DNA from: Planctomycetaceae bacterium UBA6172
Lineage (GTDB): Bacteria; Planctomycetota; Planctomycetia; Pirellulales; Pirellulaceae
Assembly (NCBI GenBank): GCA_002422955.1
Contig: DITY01000009.1
Coordinates: 8,030 to 15,032 of the forward strand
Reading direction: 5' to 3'
DNA length: 7,003 bases
In this document: one piece after another, positions 5,843-7,003 of the stretch
Position numbering within the stretch: the stretch's first letter is position 1
Layout of the letters: every line of letters starts with the position of its first letter
Program-made: the position numbers and the translations under genes
Notes under the pieces: model-generated
What the model saw: only the letters and a program-made list of their open reading frames with translations
What the model was told of the DNA's origin: nothing
Database searches by the model: none

Positions 5843-6040
5843 CGAGAGGATAATCCAGGAGATCTTTAGCGGTTTTAACAGGGGACGGCGGATCGACTGG
5901 GCCGAAATCGCCCGCTCCCGAGGGTTTGCCGTCTACCGGAAATCGTCTCGCTGAGGTCTAAAGAAGGTGTTGATAGGAACGGTTGGACCGTTCGACAGGA
6001 TTGAACCGAGCGTGGTGATCGAACCGGTAGAGACGAAACG
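5843..6040 (+). other. Intergenic region upstream of desaturase gene
   Basis: These 198 bases have no coding signal I can support. They include a possible nested stem (GACGGC 5884-5889 with GCCGTC 5928-5933, enclosing GGGC 5899-5902 with GCCC 5910-5913). They also include a -35-like TTGATA (5970-5975), a perfect palindrome (5977-5993) and two further GAACCG half-sites (6003-6008 and 6021-6026). No -10 box at a proper distance from TTGATA is visible. The desaturase frame is closed by a TGA at 6002-6004. Confidence 0.55.
5977..5993. promoter_or_regulatory. Perfect palindrome, candidate operator for desaturase gene
   Basis: GAACGGTTGGACCGTTC is a perfect 7+3+7 inverted repeat ending 47 bases before the desaturase ATG and beginning right after a -35-like TTGATA. 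Such dyads are typical binding sites of dimeric repressors. Bacterial desaturase genes are known to be controlled by TetR-family proteins such as DesT in Pseudomonas. No regulator gene is present in the window, so the link is inferred. As RNA the same sequence could only form a tight hairpin with a 3-base loop and no T-run. Confidence 0.45.
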
Positions 6041-7003
6041 ATGAGCCTTGCCCCCGCAGAAGAGCGTGCTCCGGTGTCGGTCCAGGGATGGGAGAGTCGC
6101 GACGCCAAGCGTCCGACCCCGGTCGCACCACGTCCGTCCCTTCGCTGGGACTATCTGGTTTTCTTCGTGGGTTTGCACCTGCTCGCGCTGCTGGTTTTCG
6201 CCCCCTATTTCTTCAGCTGGTTTGGTGTGGCGGCCTTTATCGTCGGGGTGCTTGTGTTCGGCCAATTGGCCATTCCGATCGGCTATCACCGGTTGTTATG
6301 TCACAAGAGCTTTCGTTGTCCGAAGTGGTTCGAGCGGACGCTGGTGACGTTCGCGATGTGCACGGCGCAGGAGACCCCAGCGCAATGGGTCGCTTGGCAT
6401 CGCCGCCATCATTGTCATTCGGACGAGCCGGAGGATCCGCATTCCCCGCGGGTCACTTGGTTATGGGCTCACGTGAACTGGCTGCTTCACGAAAACCGCA
6501 GCCGGTTGCAAACCTTCTCGCTGTTCGAGAAATATGCCCGCGACATTCTGGCGGATCCTTACTACCGCTGGATCGAGAAGTTGCCATCTCCAGCGGGGGT
6601 GTTCTTTCTGGCGCACAGCCTGCTGCTGACGGCCGTCGTGGCGGCGGCGGCGATCGGGTGGTATGGCTGGAGTGCCGATGCGGCTCGGTTGACCGCCAGC
6701 TTCGTCGTCTGGGGGATCGTCTTCCGCACGGTTTGGGTCTGGCACATCACCTGGAGCGTGAACTCGCTCAGCCACATTTTCGGGTATCGCAATTACGAGA
6801 CCGGAGATGACAGTCGCAACAACTGGTTCGTTTCGTTGCTGACCGGTGGCGAGGGCTGGCACAACAACCATCACGCGGACCCGGCGAGCGCGTCGGTCCA
6901 GCACCGCTGGTGGGAGCTCGACCCGAATTACTACGTGATTCGCGTCTTCGGCTGGCTGGGGTTGGCCCGGGACATCATCCCGCCCCGCCATCAGCGTCGG
7001 ACT
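6041..7003 (+). CDS. Membrane fatty acid desaturase (delta-9 / stearoyl-CoA type), 3' end outside window
   Basis: The frame is open for 321 codons from the ATG at 6041 to the window edge, and the stop is not seen. This is the membrane di-iron enzyme family that inserts a cis double bond into fatty acyl chains using O2 and electrons from a reductase/ferredoxin or cytochrome system. All three histidine boxes are present: HRLLCH (83-88), HRRHH (120-124, in WHRRHHCHSD) and HNNHH (274-278, in GEGWHNNHH). The extra iron-ligand segment NSLSH (241-245) is followed by ETGDDSRNNW (253-262). Hydrophobic membrane segments lie at about 37-57, 61-82, 185-207 and 217-236. The N-terminal 35 residues are polar and proline-rich. 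An in-frame TGA at 6002-6004 and the absence of other start codons after it fix the start, although the ribosome site is weak. The gene looks nearly complete because sequence continues about 43 residues past the last box. The position of the double bond and whether the substrate is acyl-CoA or acyl-lipid cannot be read from the sequence. Confidence 0.93.
   Translation, partial: MSLAPAEERAPVSVQGWESRDAKRPTPVAPRPSLRWDYLVFFVGLHLLALLVFAPYFFSWFGVAAFIVGVLVFGQLAIPIGYHRLLCHKSFRCPKWFERTLVTFAMCTAQETPAQWVAWHRRHHCHSDEPEDPHSPRVTWLWAHVNWLLHENRSRLQTFSLFEKYARDILADPYYRWIEKLPSPAGVFFLAHSLLLTAVVAAAAIGWYGWSADAARLTASFVVWGIVFRTVWVWHITWSVNSLSHIFGYRNYETGDDSRNNWFVSLLTGGEGWHNNHHADPASASVQHRWWELDPNYYVIRVFGWLGLARDIIPPRHQRRT

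Noticed and set aside
5843..5880. An intrinsic terminator right after the DUF3748 gene
   Set aside because: A GGTTTT stretch is present, but no stable stem directly precedes it. GGA-TAA-TCC is only a 3-bp stem.
6088..6810. A 240-codon plus-strand frame within the desaturase region
   Set aside because: It is a shifted frame. The frame starting at 6041 carries all three histidine boxes and stays open to the window end.
6461..6991. A 176-codon minus-strand frame opposite the desaturase
   Set aside because: It lies entirely opposite the histidine-box region of the desaturase and shows no family resemblance.

Overview
The window is GC-rich, densely coding bacterial DNA and probably chromosomal. 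It most likely comes from a planctomycete (Planctomycetota). The main reason is a secreted alpha/alpha-toroid (prenyltransferase/squalene-oxidase-repeat) protein with a HEAT-like tail, a gene type that is common and expanded in that phylum. The weak or absent Shine-Dalgarno sites in front of several genes also fit. This assignment is an inference; there is no rRNA or other marker gene here. I see no tRNA, rRNA, CRISPR array, insertion sequence or phage gene.

Layout. (1) Bases 1-171, + strand: the last 56 codons of a gene resembling the C-terminus of a glycosyltransferase. (2) Bases 187-2432, - strand: a two-gene unit transcribed toward the glycosyltransferase. A zinc-ribbon plus class I SAM methyltransferase (2432-1206) is followed by an NAD-dependent nucleotide-sugar epimerase/dehydratase (1209-187). 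The two genes share an ATGA stop/start overlap. Together with the glycosyltransferase remnant they look like the edge of a surface-polysaccharide locus. (3) Bases 2433-2728: a divergent intergenic region with a candidate promoter on each strand. (4) Bases 2729-4432, + strand: the exported toroid/HEAT protein. (5) Bases 4433-4516: a short leader with mutually exclusive hairpins and a strong Shine-Dalgarno site. It precedes a DUF3748 (E. coli YidR-like) cytosolic beta-propeller at 4517-5842. (6) Bases 5843-6040: an intergenic region with a perfect 7+3+7 palindrome. (7) Bases 6041-7003 (open at the window edge): an integral-membrane acyl-CoA/acyl-lipid delta-9-type fatty acid desaturase with all three histidine boxes.

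How the genes work together. The methyltransferase, epimerase and glycosyltransferase plausibly act in one glycan pathway. The toroid protein, the DUF3748 protein and the desaturase have no obvious shared pathway. The toroid and DUF3748 genes may be cotranscribed. The desaturase appears to have its own regulatory region. Nothing here forms a clearly new multi-gene system. The best leads are the possible RNA switch before the DUF3748 gene, the palindromic operator candidate before the desaturase, the enrichment of CGATCG/GCGATCGC words, and the uncharacterised toroid and DUF3748 proteins.
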